64,000 nt of DNA. Source: Cordylochernes scorpioides. Lineage: Eukaryota; Arthropoda; Arachnida; Pseudoscorpiones; Chernetidae. A program made the translations under genes and the position numbers. Positions 10,404-20,887 of this stretch are shown here, piece after piece; position 1 is the stretch's first letter, and each line of letters starts with the position of its first letter. The stretch lies in NCBI GenBank assembly GCA_030710605.1, contig CP092869.1, positions 9,636,552-9,700,551 on the forward strand. Reading direction: 5' to 3'. Below the pieces are notes generated by a model. That model saw nothing but the letters and a program-made list of their open reading frames with translations. It ran no database searches and was not told where the DNA came from.

Positions 10404-12785
10404 TTAATAGAAATTATAGAAAGTTGATTTCATAAATGGATATTTCCATTTATTTTTTTTTAAATATTTTATAATTGATATACTGTTGAAATATTTTACT
10501 TGTTTGATACTAAATTTGTTTTTAATAAATTCCATGTTTAAATTTTTAACATCTTCTATGAAATTATCTAATATATTATTTATTCTATAAAATCTTAGAA
10601 ACTGACCATAATATATACCTTTACAGCAATTTAATGATATATTAGAATTCATATTACAGTATTTTATAATATTGAAATTATAATTACTCTTTTTATTATA
10701 AACTCTAACAGCACTATTTGTAAGGTCTATATTCAAGTCTAAAAAGTTAACTTTTTTGTTTCTATAAATTTTTTCATTGTTCTTAAGTTTCAAGTATTTA
10801 GGATATATTTCAGGTATTAATTTTTTAAACAGTGGATTATTAAATATTATTATGTCATCTACATATCGGAATATTTGCCAATTAATATTATTTTGTAGAA
10901 AGTATTCTCTTTCGTACCAGAACAATATTAAATTTGCTAGTAACGGACTAGAAGAAGTACCCATGGGAACGCCTTCTGATTGAATATATATTTTATTTTT
11001 AAATTCTATATAGTTAAAATTTAAAAATGTTTCCAGTAGAGTTTTTGCTGTTTTAAGATCTAATTTAAATGTTTTATATTTGTTATGAATAATTTTAATG
11101 TAGAAAGTTTTGTCATTAATTAATTCATTAAATAAATTGGTTATTTTATTATTTAGATCTCTTAAATTTATTTTAGAATATAGGTCCTCAAAGTCAAATG
11201 TGTGTACTGTTTCAATATTTGTCCAATTGTTCATTAAATAATTAATGATTTTTTTATTTGAGTCGATAAATTTATAATTATATTTATTAGTTAATTTATT
11301 TATAATAAATTGTAGTGTTGAGGCTAATTGTATATCAATATTTTTTATGACTGAATTTATACCAGATGTGATTGTTCTGAAAGAAATAGGTTTTTTGTGT
11401 AGTTTAGGAATTATATAGAACTTTGGTATGTTTGGATTTTTGTGGTTATTATAAATTTTTAGTGAATTTTCAACATTTTTGATGTCTTTTTTGATTTTTG
11501 TGCCTGTAGTTCTAGCAAAAGTGTATTTATGATTATTATCAATTTCCTTTTTTAGTATATCGTGGTATAGATTTTTACAAATTAAAGATAAATTATTGGG
11601 ACATTTATCTATAGGAGTGATAATATAGTCCTTCTGTAAATTAATTATATTTTCTTTGAAAGAAGGAATGTCTGAATTGGGTTTTGTGTATTTAAGTGTA
11701 TTATTATAATAATTTAAAATTTCCTTTTTAATATTATGTTTCCATTCCAGAAAAGTAAATTCTGGAATACTGTATTTTATACTAGTTTTATTTATGAAAA
11801 TATCTATATCTTTTAATATAGATTTAATTGTATTATTATAATTGTGTTTAATTTGAGGTATATATTTATACCCTTTATTTAAAATTTCTTGATATTCTGG
11901 ATTTAAAAAAGAAAAGTTGCTAGTTAATATATGACCTGAGTACTTATATTTATCAATATAGTTGTTGCAATTACATTTAATTTTTTTAAAATTTGCCAAA
12001 TTATTAATAAATTGGTTATAATTGCAAACTAAATTACCTATATTTTTATTGTATCTCCAGATTGTTTTAAAATTTAAATTTTTTATAGGGAAAAGATTAT
12101 TGATGATTTGGTTATTAAAAATATCATTAAATTTAATATGATTAAATAAATTGTTATTAAATTTAATGATAATATTAATGTTATTAGTATTTTGTTTAAT
12201 TTTTCTGTATTTAAAGATGTCGTGTGTGATATCTATTAATCTGTTAGTTAGATTATGAATTTTAATATATTCTATGAGTTTGATAAATTTATTATTATTT
12301 AGTTTAAATAATGTTTTAATAAATTTATCGACGAAGTTGTTAGTGTACATTTGTTTTGGGTCCAGTAATTCTTCAAATTCAATGTAACCTAATTTATTTG
12401 TAGTTTTACCTCTAGTTTTATTAGGTTTAGTTTTAAATTCATTTTTATATTTGCAACTGATTTCATAAGTTGAAATTTCTTCTGTTTGTGGTTTGTATGT
12501 GTAGTTTAATTCGTCGTTAAGTCCATAAGGGAATAATGTGTTGTGTTTATAAATGTAGTTGTTTTCTAATAATAGTCGTTGTTTTTTGTTTTGACATATG
12601 TCTAGTATTTCTATCTTAAAGTTGTTAAAAGTATGTAATTGATTGTGTTCTTTCATATATATATTACCAATTGATTTTTTAGCGTGGTTTCTATGTAGGT
12701 TTATTCGTATATTTAATGGGTTACAAGTTTGTCCTATATATGATAGTTGACAAATTTGGCATGTTAATTTATAAATAGTATTCAC
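10404..12785 (-). CDS. Penelope-like polyprotein, N-terminal GIY-YIG endonuclease + RT
   Basis: Intact 793-aa retroelement protein: endonuclease nicks DNA and the RT primes reverse transcription there. Residues 4-95 form a GIY-YIG domain (IYKLTCQIC...YIGQT, Arg27, Glu74 in LLLENNYI, LFPYGLN ending Asn90). Then a linker with CNC (271-273) and DKCPNN (393-398), PKLHKKPISFRTITSG (460-475), RT motif A FDFEDLYSKI (530-539), motif B GVPMGTSSSPLLANL, and motif C YVDD (641-644). Penelope itself has the GIY-YIG C-terminal; the N-terminal order is that of the 'Naiad/Chlamys' permuted clade. The first codon here is GTG; the frame is open up to 12878 and adds CQTCPSL...SCKLV, so the true start lies upstream or is non-AUG. 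Very AT-rich codons. Left arm only, hence a young insertion. Confidence 0.9.
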   Translation of the reverse strand: MNTIYKLTCQICQLSYIGQTCNPLNIRINLHRNHAKKSIGNIYMKEHNQLHTFNNFKIEILDICQNKKQRLLLENNYIYKHNTLFPYGLNDELNYTYKPQTEEISTYEISCKYKNEFKTKPNKTRGKTTNKLGYIEFEELLDPKQMYTNNFVDKFIKTLFKLNNNKFIKLIEYIKIHNLTNRLIDITHDIFKYRKIKQNTNNINIIIKFNNNLFNHIKFNDIFNNQIINNLFPIKNLNFKTIWRYNKNIGNLVCNYNQFINNLANFKKIKCNCNNYIDKYKYSGHILTSNFSFLNPEYQEILNKGYKYIPQIKHNYNNTIKSILKDIDIFINKTSIKYSIPEFTFLEWKHNIKKEILNYYNNTLKYTKPNSDIPSFKENIINLQKDYIITPIDKCPNNLSLICKNLYHDILKKEIDNNHKYTFARTTGTKIKKDIKNVENSLKIYNNHKNPNIPKFYIIPKLHKKPISFRTITSGINSVIKNIDIQLASTLQFIINKLTNKYNYKFIDSNKKIINYLMNNWTNIETVHTFDFEDLYSKINLRDLNNKITNLFNELINDKTFYIKIIHNKYKTFKLDLKTAKTLLETFLNFNYIEFKNKIYIQSEGVPMGTSSSPLLANLILFWYEREYFLQNNINWQIFRYVDDIIIFNNPLFKKLIPEIYPKYLKLKNNEKIYRNKKVNFLDLNIDLTNSAVRVYNKKSNYNFNIIKYCNMNSNISLNCCKGIYYGQFLRFYRINNILDNFIEDVKNLNMEFIKNKFSIKQVKYFNSISIIKYLKKNKWKYPFMKSTFYNFY

Positions 12786-12879
12786 TAATTTACAACTAGT
12801 TGTTTGAAAAGTGTCATGGTTCTTAAGAGAGGGACAAGTTTGACAATTTTTTCTTAGGCAATTCTTAGCGAGTTTAAAT

Positions 12880-13165
12880 TAACATAAAAGAGGTGCTAAC
12901 ACTAATATGTTTGTAGTTTTTTTTAGTTTTTTTAGTTTGTTATTCTTATGAATTTTTTAAATATATTTTACTTAATTGTTTTTGTGGTGATAAAATTTGT
13001 AATAAATTGAATAATTAATCTATAAATATATAGATATTACTGTTTGTTATCTGTTATATTTTTAAGAATAACTAATAAAAAAACATCTTTAAACTAACAA
13101 AAACACTGAAAAAAACAAAAGTTCTGAAGTTACGATATATATACGTATATACGTATATATATCGT
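12880..13165. other. 5' flank of Penelope-like element
   Basis: AT-rich, left-arm-specific. It ends in a palindromic ACGTATATACGT run at about 13140-13165, where homology with the right arm resumes. No gene seen. Confidence 0.4.
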
Positions 13166-13169
13166 AATT

Positions 13170-13545
13170 CTACTGTTCTAAAAGCTTATGTCCATAGTTT
13201 ACTTAAATACCATTTCTAAGATTCCATCCTTCAGTGTAGCATATAAAGCAGAATGATTCAATGCAGTATTAGAGCTCTAAAGAAGCGGTTTGGTAGATGA
13301 AGTTGGGTAGAAGTTAGAGACAGCTTTTACTGTAAGTGCACCACATGTCTACACACGTGAACAAATGCGCCGGCAAAATACTTATTCCCAAAAGTTACTC
13401 TAAAGCACCTGATATATGAACAGACAATCAAACACAATATTATAGCGGTGTATGGTACATTTAACTGGCGAAACCGCTGGGAGGGTTCACCACTGATAAG
13501 CCAAGTTCTCTCAATATTTTTTCATCGCAGTAAAGACAGTAGAAG
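13170..13545 (-). repeat. rep-F pair with SINE-tail fragment
   Basis: Two rep-F parts (13175-13300 and 13440-13545) separated by 13300-13370, a piece of the SINE body in reverse orientation (ACTGTAAGTGCACCACATGT). Mirrored at 42765-43135, so the nested insertion predates the arms. Confidence 0.7.
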
Positions 13546-13756
13546 TTTGATTTATGTCTAAAAGAAACATTCGCGTCTTAATGTTTTCATTTGATATATA
13601 TAAATGGCACGTTTTATTGTTTTATATTAATTCCCATATTGAGATTCGAAGGGAATATTCTGGATACATTTCAAATCCATTGCAATTATTGCAATAAGAT
13701 CAGCAGATTTATATATATTGGGGAATTTTGCCGGGAGCAAATTGATCTTTAACATT

Positions 13757-14005
13757 ATAGGACGCCTCTCCTGTCAAATTAAACGTCAAAACAAGACGCC
13801 ATCTATTGACCATCTCTTAACACTAGTGGCCTCGGGTCGGTGACAAAGCCATAACAGTCAACAACAAATTTCTAGGTGGACGCTTCTCAGTTTACCAAAG
13901 ATAGTGTTGTGGCTTTGTCACCGACCCGAGGCAGCTATTTTGCGACGACGGTCGTGGCGTCTTGTTTTGACGTCTATTTTGACGGGAGAGGCACCATATG
14001 CTTTT
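13757..14005. repeat. rep-B hairpin, long form
   Basis: GACGCCTCTCCTGTCAAATT at one end and TTTTGACGGGAGAGGCACC at the other. An inner inverted repeat is built on CTCGGGTCGGTGACAAAGCC. Mirrored at 42302-42550. Confidence 0.8.
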
Positions 14006-14049
14006 ATAAATATATATATTATTTTATTAAAATAGGTCAATACACATAT

Positions 14050-14260
14050 TTACATATTTAAATAATAAAAATACATGTATTGAATAAAAATATTTATTTC
14101 CCAATATTTTGTTTGTTTATACAAAATGTAATGCATTGACAAAGGTTAGCGTTCAGCCAACCGATATATTGACAAATACATCTTTTTATTCAATCCAATA
14201 TATGCCTTTTTATTATCTAAATCTATATTTATATGTCATTATAGACATAAAAATACAAAT
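14050..14260 (+). repeat. rep-C half copy (Penelope-type terminus)
   Basis: Contains GACAAAGGTTAGCGTTCAGC then CAACCGATATATTGAC, a diverged form of the rep-C terminus described at 43150-43440. Mirrored at 42000-42280. Confidence 0.6.
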
Positions 14261-14289
14261 ATTTATAAAATATATCGATATTTGGCATT

Positions 14290-15030
14290 CGAATTTATAA
14301 TATTCAAAATATCCGATCAAATCGTTAAAAAAAGGCTAAACTTCCATTTTTACGACGTTCACTAAGGTGATAAGGGTTCTCGTATTTAGAAAAACATCCA
14401 ACTTGTTTATCCCGGAAAACATAAAAATTCCATTGGGTCAATTTAGACCATGTTCTTCCTATTTTAGGTCCGGATAAGCCTACATTTAGGTCGTCTGGCT
14501 CGATTTATTGATGGTATTGATCATTAATCTTTCTCGTTAGATCTTGGTCAAACATTATCATTTATTTAATCTGTGATTTAACCCCAAATATATATTTAGC
14601 ATCACACTAAGAAACAATTAAAAAAATCTCATTTTTTGCACGACTCTCTTTGCCAAAAAAAAACTTCCTTTTATATATTCTCTACCATATTTACATAATT
14701 TCTCGAAAACTTTAAACAAATATGCGCCATTTAAACAAATATGTGACAATATGTTTTGACTCATTTCTTTTATTTGGAATAAAGAATTTTGTAGCTTTCT
14801 ATGATACATAAAACTTTTATTACCATTTTTATTGGTGCATTATAAATATTGAAAGATTGTTTTATATCAAAAGAGAGAGTAAAAATCTTTCTGCATTTTT
14901 ATGCAATATTTTCTTATTAGTTTTAGTAAAAATAAACCCTCATTTGAACTATGGAAATATATTAATTGTTAACGCAATATAAAACACTAGTAATTTTCAA
15001 ATATATATTTTATAAACCGTATTAGAATAA
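14290..15030. other. AT-rich stretch, no gene seen
   Basis: Conserved with 41290-41990 in the right arm. Short open frames only, without recognisable motifs. Confidence 0.6.
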
Positions 15031-15035
15031 AAGTA

Positions 15036-15350
15036 TGGGGGTTGGAGGAAGGATGGTATAAACTGTTGGTTTTCGACTGCTATGACCCAGGTTCGATTCC
15101 CGCATTGGGTACTTTTTTCTAATTAAAAAAAAAATGATCCAAAGGCCCCCCATTCTTGAAAAAATCCAACCCCACCAGCGAGTGCAAGTAAAAACAAACG
15201 GGCTCTGGCATATTTGTAAATGCAAAGTCAAACTGCTTATAACATGTGTAGACATGTGGTGCACTTACAGTAAAATCAGTCGCCAACTTCTACCCACCAT
15301 GATTATAATGGCCTGTACCACGTGAACTAGGGATAAACAAAAAAAAAACA
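15036..15350 (+). mobile_element. tRNA-derived SINE, copy 3
   Basis: Head GGGGGTTGGAGGAAGGATGG, B-box GGTTCGATTCC, and a tail of about ten A near 15345. Mirrored at 40970-41282. Confidence 0.85.
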
Positions 15351-15689
15351 ATATAAGCAGTCATTGCCCACCATGATTACCGTTGGCTTGATCTATACAA
15401 TATTATAAGAAATAACAAAGGAATTTATTAATAAAACTTTCCCCATATAAAAAAGTTGATAGAGTAAAATCAATTTAGTTTTTATCTTCTTAGATATTAA
15501 TAGAAGTCTGAGTTGATTGAATTTTTCTTTATTTTTTACTACAATGTAATTTATGGTGACATTTAGTTGACTGTCGTGTGGACAAATTTGGGTCTTTTGA
15601 TTGTCTTCACCTCAATTTATTCCAGATCTTTATAGAAAAATTGGACAATTGCTTTGTGTTATATTTATATATACCTCTAATTATATATA

Positions 15690-16095
15690 TAAATTATAAA
15701 AAAAGGCATCTCCTCATCGTGCAACTGAAGGCTGCTGATGGCTTGCGCCATCTATCGGAATAAATATCAATTATTCTCGTTGATTTCTAATTATTCCAGA
15801 ATTGGCCAATTACCTATTCTTGATTATTCAAGAAAAACTAACCACGGACCCGTTTAACGCTGTTGGCCCTCATCAACGTGATGTGAGCTGTACCTCAACG
15901 ACCAAAAAAACAGGTCATTCAAGGAATCCTGTAAAATCATGAAACGGGTAGTTGAGGCCAGAATTGCGTGAGACCGCGACACAATGTGAAAAAATAGTAC
16001 AAATGTAATATTGTACTGGGATAAGGTTCATAAATTATAAAAAAGGCATCTCCTTATCGTGCAACTGAAGGTTGCTGATGGCTTGCGTCATCTAT
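15690..16095 (-). repeat. Penelope-type terminal repeats
   Basis: Two blocks with AAAAAGGCATCTCCT(C/T)ATCG and GATGGCTTGCGTCATCT, the 3'-terminal phrase of a dispersed retroelement, enclosing a hammerhead-like segment at 15842-15883. Mirrored at 40200-40640. Between 15350 and 15690 I see no gene. Confidence 0.55.
15842..15883 (-). ncRNA. Degenerate hammerhead ribozyme
   Basis: On the minus strand: stem I half CATCACG, core TTGATGA (first C changed to T), GGGCC-loop-like segment, TTAAAC where GAAAC is expected, then GGGTC and CCGTGG as the stem I partner. Core changes at two conserved sites make activity unlikely. The right-arm twin at 40433-40474 keeps CTGATGA. Confidence 0.5.
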
Positions 16096-16105
16096 ATATA
16101 TATAT

Positions 16106-16500
16106 ATGTTATATTAAAATATTTCATGTAAAATTATGTTATATTAAAGTATTATTTTATTTTAAAATTATATGTCATAGATATAAATACTCTGTTTAAA
16201 TCGACCGCCAGAGGTCATGCTTCCCATATAAAATCTCATTGTTGTTTTTCCCCGTGGGTCGGCTCAAAACATTTGTACATTATGTAAATAATCTTTTGTT
16301 TTCCTTATTCTACTCGCCTTAAGCCAGGCATTACTTTTATCAAATTATGTTTTTATATATCTTATAAGCTCAATTAAAGCAATTTTTCTAATCTTTACTA
16401 TTTTTATTATTATTCAATCAAGAATTTAACCACGACTGCACCACCATAGAATAATCATCAACATGATCCAAATTCAAACAGAAAATCATCTCTTTTTTTT
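16106..16500 (+). mobile_element. rep-A copy beside R1-like insertion
   Basis: Starts ATGTTATATTAA and contains TCGACCGCCAGAGGTCATGC. It pairs with a single copy in the right arm (39710-40090). Extra left-arm DNA begins just after it. Confidence 0.75.
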
Positions 16501-16574
16501 TAATATTATATATATATATATAATATTATTATATATAATATATATAATATTAATATATATAATATTGCTTTTTT

Positions 16575-16650
16575 TGTTGCTATGGTTGTTTGTAGGTGAC
16601 TATTTTTCGTTGGAGAAGGCTATTTTTGATTGGGGATGGCCATTTTTTTT
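16575..16650 (+). repeat. Minisatellite piece, 3' side of LINE
   Basis: Carries GACTATTTTTCGTTGGAGAA and GGCTATTTTTGATTGGGGAT, the same ~20-bp motif as at 18710-18870 on the other side of the LINE. Confidence 0.6.
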
Positions 16651-16779
16651 TTATTTATTTATTACAAAACACACGCTATATCCTATGTGGATATTTGCAT
16701 GTAAATGTTTAAACCATTTTATGTACATAGTTTTTAAATATATATATACAAATTATTTATAGTTTTAGAAAGAGAGTGA

Positions 16780-16990
16780 AAGTTATTCAAATTTACATTT
16801 TAGAACAATAAATTATACAAGAAACAAAGATTATTTACATACATATCATCAAAAGTCCAATATATATTTATAATTACAACCACTAAACCAGTGGCACAAA
16901 TATACTAATTAAAACTAGAAATTTCAATTCTTAATGTAATTCAAGTCCACGGCATTTGAGATAGAGTCTACAGAACTTGTTAAATTTTCT
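16780..16990 (-). mobile_element. 3' untranslated part of R1-like LINE
   Basis: AT-rich sequence downstream of the RT stop on the minus strand, left arm only. No clear poly-A is seen. Confidence 0.45.
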
Positions 16991-18709
16991 TTATTCTTCT
17001 TTACTGGAACCCATTTGGCTTAAACTAGAACTGTTCATTTGACATTGTACTCTCAAATCAGCAACAAGTGGGCACCGGATTAAAATATGCACAGGGTTGT
17101 GATCTTCTTGGTCACATAAGCAGATTGAAGAATCAATTCTGCCAATTCTATATAAATATGTGTTAAAGTCTCCATGCCCCGTAAAGAATTGTATATTATA
17201 AAAATTTGGCTGGATAAATTTGGGTAATCTTGAGTTTTCAAAAAATTCTCTGAAATTATCATTTGAGTCTTCATAGTATTTTTGAATTTTTTCATTTATA
17301 AAGCTAGATATTATCATTCTTTTGGCTGGATCATTTCTATTATAATCTATTTCAACTTTAAGTATGTTTGACATAATGAAATCCGTAATTTTAGGTATTC
17401 TTGCGAGAACATGTGTACAATTCGAAGATGTTGTATTATAAGCATGTATACAGTGTTTAAGAATTTTATACTGTAGTGAATCTATTTTGTTTTTTGATCT
17501 CGTGTTTATGTATGGGTACCAGATTGTTGAACCATAAGTTATTGTGCTTCTAAATAAGGTCTTATATAATGTTAATAATCGCCTACTATCCAATCCCCAC
17601 GATTTCTTTGTTAAACCAAGAAGATATCCACTAGCTCTAGTTGTTTTTGCAATAACACTGTCGATGTGAGGCATAAAATCTAATTTGTTCTTGTTTCGGT
17701 GATTCTTGAAAGTTAATCCTAGTATTTTTAGGTTTTCAACTGGTTTGACAAGACTATCATGCAGGGTAATTACATACTTTTTGCAGTTGAATAAATATAA
17801 AATCTTTGTTTTCTGTCTTGATATTTTAAGTTTGTTGTTTTCACACCACATATTTATTTTCCCTATTGAATTTTCAATTGTAATCTTAAGATTTTTTAAT
17901 TCTGTATTCCAACATATTACCGTTAGATCATCTGCATATCCTATAATTTCGCTATTAGATTCCTGAAAGTTGGTTAATAGATCATTCATTATGATGTTCC
18001 AAATTGTCGGAGATAAGGGTCCTCCTTGCGGACATCCTTTACTTAGTTTTTTGGTGAATTCATTCGTAGAGTACCTAAATCTTATCTTCCGGTTAGTGAA
18101 GTAGGATTTCATGAGTTTTATTATTGATGCTGGTATATTATCCTCATCGAGTCTTTTTATCACCATTGGCCACCAGGTATTGTCAAAAGCTCCACTAATA
18201 TCTATTGCAATTATAGCCGTATACTCCTTGGCTTTGTGTTCTAATGCAGTGTGAATTATTTCAGTTAATGCAGTTATGGTAGATCGAGATTTTGTAAAGC
18301 CATGTTGACGATTACTGAATAATTTCATTTCCTCGTAGAATTTGGTGATTTTGTTGTTTATTATTCTTTCAAAAATTTTTGAAAGGTTTGAATTTAGACA
18401 TAGAGGTCGATAGCTGACACAATCTTTATAATCGGATTTACCCGGCTTTGGAATGATCAGCGCCTCTGCTCTTTTCCATTCATCAGGAAAGTAACTCATA
18501 TCCAGACACTTCTGGTAGATTTTAGTTAATAGTGGTGCCGCGAATTGTTTTGCGTGTATTATCATATTATTAGAAATGTTATCTATTCCTGGAGATTTTT
18601 TCGGATGCAATTTTTCAATAATAGCATTTACTTCATTGATTGTGATTATTGGTTCTGTTGTGTTCGAAAGTCTTAATGCATATTTCCTTATATTTGTGGG
18701 GATGGCCAT
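16991..18709 (-). CDS. R1-like non-LTR reverse transcriptase, 5'-truncated
   Basis: 572-aa uninterrupted ORF2 fragment of a LINE. RT blocks in order: KSPGIDNISNNMI (38-50), RPLCLNSNLSKIFER (101-115), HGFTKSRST (136-144), AIDISGAFDNTWW (168-180), KGCPQGGPLSPTIWN (224-238) and YADD (258-261), so both catalytic Asp pairs are present. A C-terminal CLCDQEDHNPVHILIRC gives a C-x-C-x8-H-x4-C zinc knuckle. GCPQG and the zinc knuckle point to the R1 group. The upstream apurinic-type endonuclease is missing, so it cannot move by itself. The first few residues are read from flanking minisatellite sequence (18690-18709). Left arm only. Confidence 0.85.
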   Translation of the reverse strand: MAIPTNIRKYALRLSNTTEPIITINEVNAIIEKLHPKKSPGIDNISNNMIIHAKQFAAPLLTKIYQKCLDMSYFPDEWKRAEALIIPKPGKSDYKDCVSYRPLCLNSNLSKIFERIINNKITKFYEEMKLFSNRQHGFTKSRSTITALTEIIHTALEHKAKEYTAIIAIDISGAFDNTWWPMVIKRLDEDNIPASIIKLMKSYFTNRKIRFRYSTNEFTKKLSKGCPQGGPLSPTIWNIIMNDLLTNFQESNSEIIGYADDLTVICWNTELKNLKITIENSIGKINMWCENNKLKISRQKTKILYLFNCKKYVITLHDSLVKPVENLKILGLTFKNHRNKNKLDFMPHIDSVIAKTTRASGYLLGLTKKSWGLDSRRLLTLYKTLFRSTITYGSTIWYPYINTRSKNKIDSLQYKILKHCIHAYNTTSSNCTHVLARIPKITDFIMSNILKVEIDYNRNDPAKRMIISSFINEKIQKYYEDSNDNFREFFENSRLPKFIQPNFYNIQFFTGHGDFNTYLYRIGRIDSSICLCDQEDHNPVHILIRCPLVADLRVQCQMNSSSLSQMGSSKEE

Positions 18710-18870
18710 GTTACTTGAGATAGCTATGTTTGTTTGGAGATGGCTATGTTTGTTTGGATTGGGCTATGTCTTTTTAAAGTAGGTTATTTTTGGTTGAAAT
18801 GAGCTATTTTTGATTGAAATGAACTATTTTTGATTGGGAGAGCTATTTTTGGTTGAAAGACCTGCATAAT
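18710..18870 (+). repeat. Minisatellite, 5' side of LINE
   Basis: Repeated GAGATGGCTATGTTTGTTTG and GAGCTATTTTTGATTGAAAT units of about 20-24 bp. The related piece at 16575-16650 shows that the LINE interrupts one tract. Confidence 0.65.
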
Positions 18871-19009
18871 TGAAAATGAGTTATGGTTGTATGGATTGGC
18901 CTATGTCTTGCGTTGACGAAGATAATTGTTGTGGTAGGGATTTGCATATTAGAGTTTTGCCTTTGGAATTTATATTTAAATAAAAAATAGATTAGATGCT
19001 TGATATTTT

Positions 19010-19338
19010 GGATCATCTTGATGATTATGCTATGGTGGTGCAGTCGTGGTTGAATAATCTTGAAATAAAAATAATAATGGTTTTGATCAGTAATTGCTTT
19101 TATTGTGCTAAAGGAATATATAAAAACATAATTTGGTAAAAAGTAATGCCTGTCTTAAGGCGAGTAGAATAAGGAAACAAAAGAATATTTACATAATGTA
19201 CAAAAGTTTTGGGCCGGCCAACGGGGAACAACAACAATGAGTATTTATAGAGAAAGCGTGACCTCTGGCGGTCGATTTATAGAGTATTTATATCTATGAA
19301 ATTATAATTTTAAATAAAATATTTTAATATAACATATA
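19010..19338 (-). mobile_element. rep-A copy, inverted
   Basis: Reverse-oriented rep-A (ends TAACATATATAT). With 16106-16500 it brackets the LINE-bearing 2.5 kb as inverted repeats. The right arm has only one rep-A here. Confidence 0.75.
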
Positions 19339-19339
19339 T

Positions 19340-19730
19340 ATATATATTTACTAAAAAAAAACAGAATTAAAACTGCTTTTAGCTAGTTCTGAATAGGAAT
19401 TAGATTATCTGTTTTTTTTTATCTTTCCCAAAAGCAATCGTAAAATGCAAACGATTAGATAAAGCTTCTGTGTTACCTTTCTAAAACCTTACATGTTGGA
19501 AGTGACAATTGCAGATGTTCCTACGATAGAATACTCTTGGGATTTGCATAGCACTTTATTATTATCATTGTTAATTAACATCTCTGTCTATATATCACGG
19601 CCTTGTTTTCATTGTTTTCTGTAACGTTCAGATAAAAATACAAAAACAGTAACAAATTAATTTGAGTCAAAAGGTGATCCATTAATTAAGATTATATAAA
19701 ACGGCGTGCCTGGATCTGTAAAGAAAAGAA
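19340..19730. other. No gene seen
   Basis: Matches 39295-39690 in the right arm closely. No motif recognised. Confidence 0.6.
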
Positions 19731-19732
19731 AT

Positions 19733-20100
19733 TGCTGCTGCTGTGATAGAGATGTATGGAGACATCTGAGGCTCTTCATTGGACACGGCAACAAGAGAAA
19801 GTTGACATGGACCCAGAGCAGCAGCTTTACATACCCAAGATAGAAGACATTGCTGTGATAGAGATGTATGGAGACATGTGAGGCTCTTCATTGGACACGA
19901 CAACAACAGAAAATTGACATGGACCCAGAGCAGCAGCTTTACATACCCAAGATAGAAGACATTGCTGTGATAGAGATGTATGGAGACATCTGAGGCTCTT
20001 CATTGGACACGACAACAACAGAAAATTGACATGGACCCAGAACAGCAGCTTTACATACCCAAGATAGAGGACATTACTGTGATAGAGATGTATGGAGAGA
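19733..20100 (+). repeat. LINE 3'-tail tandem array, 112-bp units
   Basis: Three units starting GAAAATTGACATGGACCCAG at about 19797, 19909 and 20021. Each encodes the last residues of an I-like LINE ORF2 (KIDMDPEQQLY...) followed by its 3' untranslated tail GGCTCTTCATTGGACACG and a CAACAACA end. Mirrored at 38825-39290. Confidence 0.85.
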
Positions 20101-20175
20101 GATTACTCCCTCTTTATCAATTTATTGCCCAGACATTTAATAAATTATATATTGATAAAGAGGGACCAATCTCTC
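20090..20175. repeat. Hairpin
   Basis: GAGAGATTACTCCCTCTTTA and its near complement enclose a ~30-nt AT-rich loop. It sits at the end of the array and is mirrored at 38735-38820. Confidence 0.7.
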
Positions 20176-20499
20176 GAAATATTTTGAGAAAAAAACTTTT
20201 TTTTTCTTTACAGATCCAGGTACGCCTTTTTATATGATATTAACAAAGTAGGTCTGAAAATTTTAAATGTTTTTATGAAATAAGATCCTCCCAAAAGCTG
20301 TAAGAAGGTGGAAACGTTTTAGAGAGCTATATTAAAGTTTTATAACAAAATAAAAGGAGATTGAAGAAGAGTGTCTTATACGAACTTTATTCGCAATCTT
20401 TTGTACGTCCTTCTACAGGCTTTACAATGACAAAAACTATTTTAATTCGAAGCGTTTAATTTAGTCGATTAAAGTTTTATACCTGATATACGTTATGTA

Positions 20500-20677
20500 T
20501 TAGCAATTAAAAGAAATTTATTGACCTCTTGTCAATGCTCACATTCACAAAGAGTTAAGGTAAGAAATAATGAAAACGTTTACAATATATGTATATATCA
20601 GGCGGAGCTCTCACCGAGGGGACGCCTGGATATTTTCAGGAACTAAGAGTTGCCTGGATTGTGGTCAGGTTTCTGCG
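20500..20677. mobile_element. 178-bp insertion with 15-bp target duplication
   Basis: GATATACGTTATGTA is present at 20485-20499 and again at 20678-20692. The right arm has the motif once and none of the intervening sequence. On the minus strand the insert contains GGTCAATAAATTT, a polyadenylation-signal-like phrase also seen at about 21958 and 37130. A 15-bp duplication suggests target-primed retrotransposition; the source is not recognised. Confidence 0.7.
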
Positions 20678-20887
20678 GATATACGTTATGTAGTTTATAA
20701 GAACTTTTACTAGATGTATATGTGTTCGGCCAAAGAGATCTACATGGTGCATTCTGCTGTGAGAAACGATGTTCTCAAGAAGACTTTGGCAGCCAAAAGG
20801 TAAGTTCTAAGATGGCACACGGCGTTATTACACAGCTATTAATGTATAAGGCATTTATAGAATGTGTGATATAACTGTTTAAGACTT

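Noticed and set aside
10777-10983. ORF on the plus strand inside the Penelope-like gene
   Set aside because: Shadow of the RT motif B-C region on the opposite strand.
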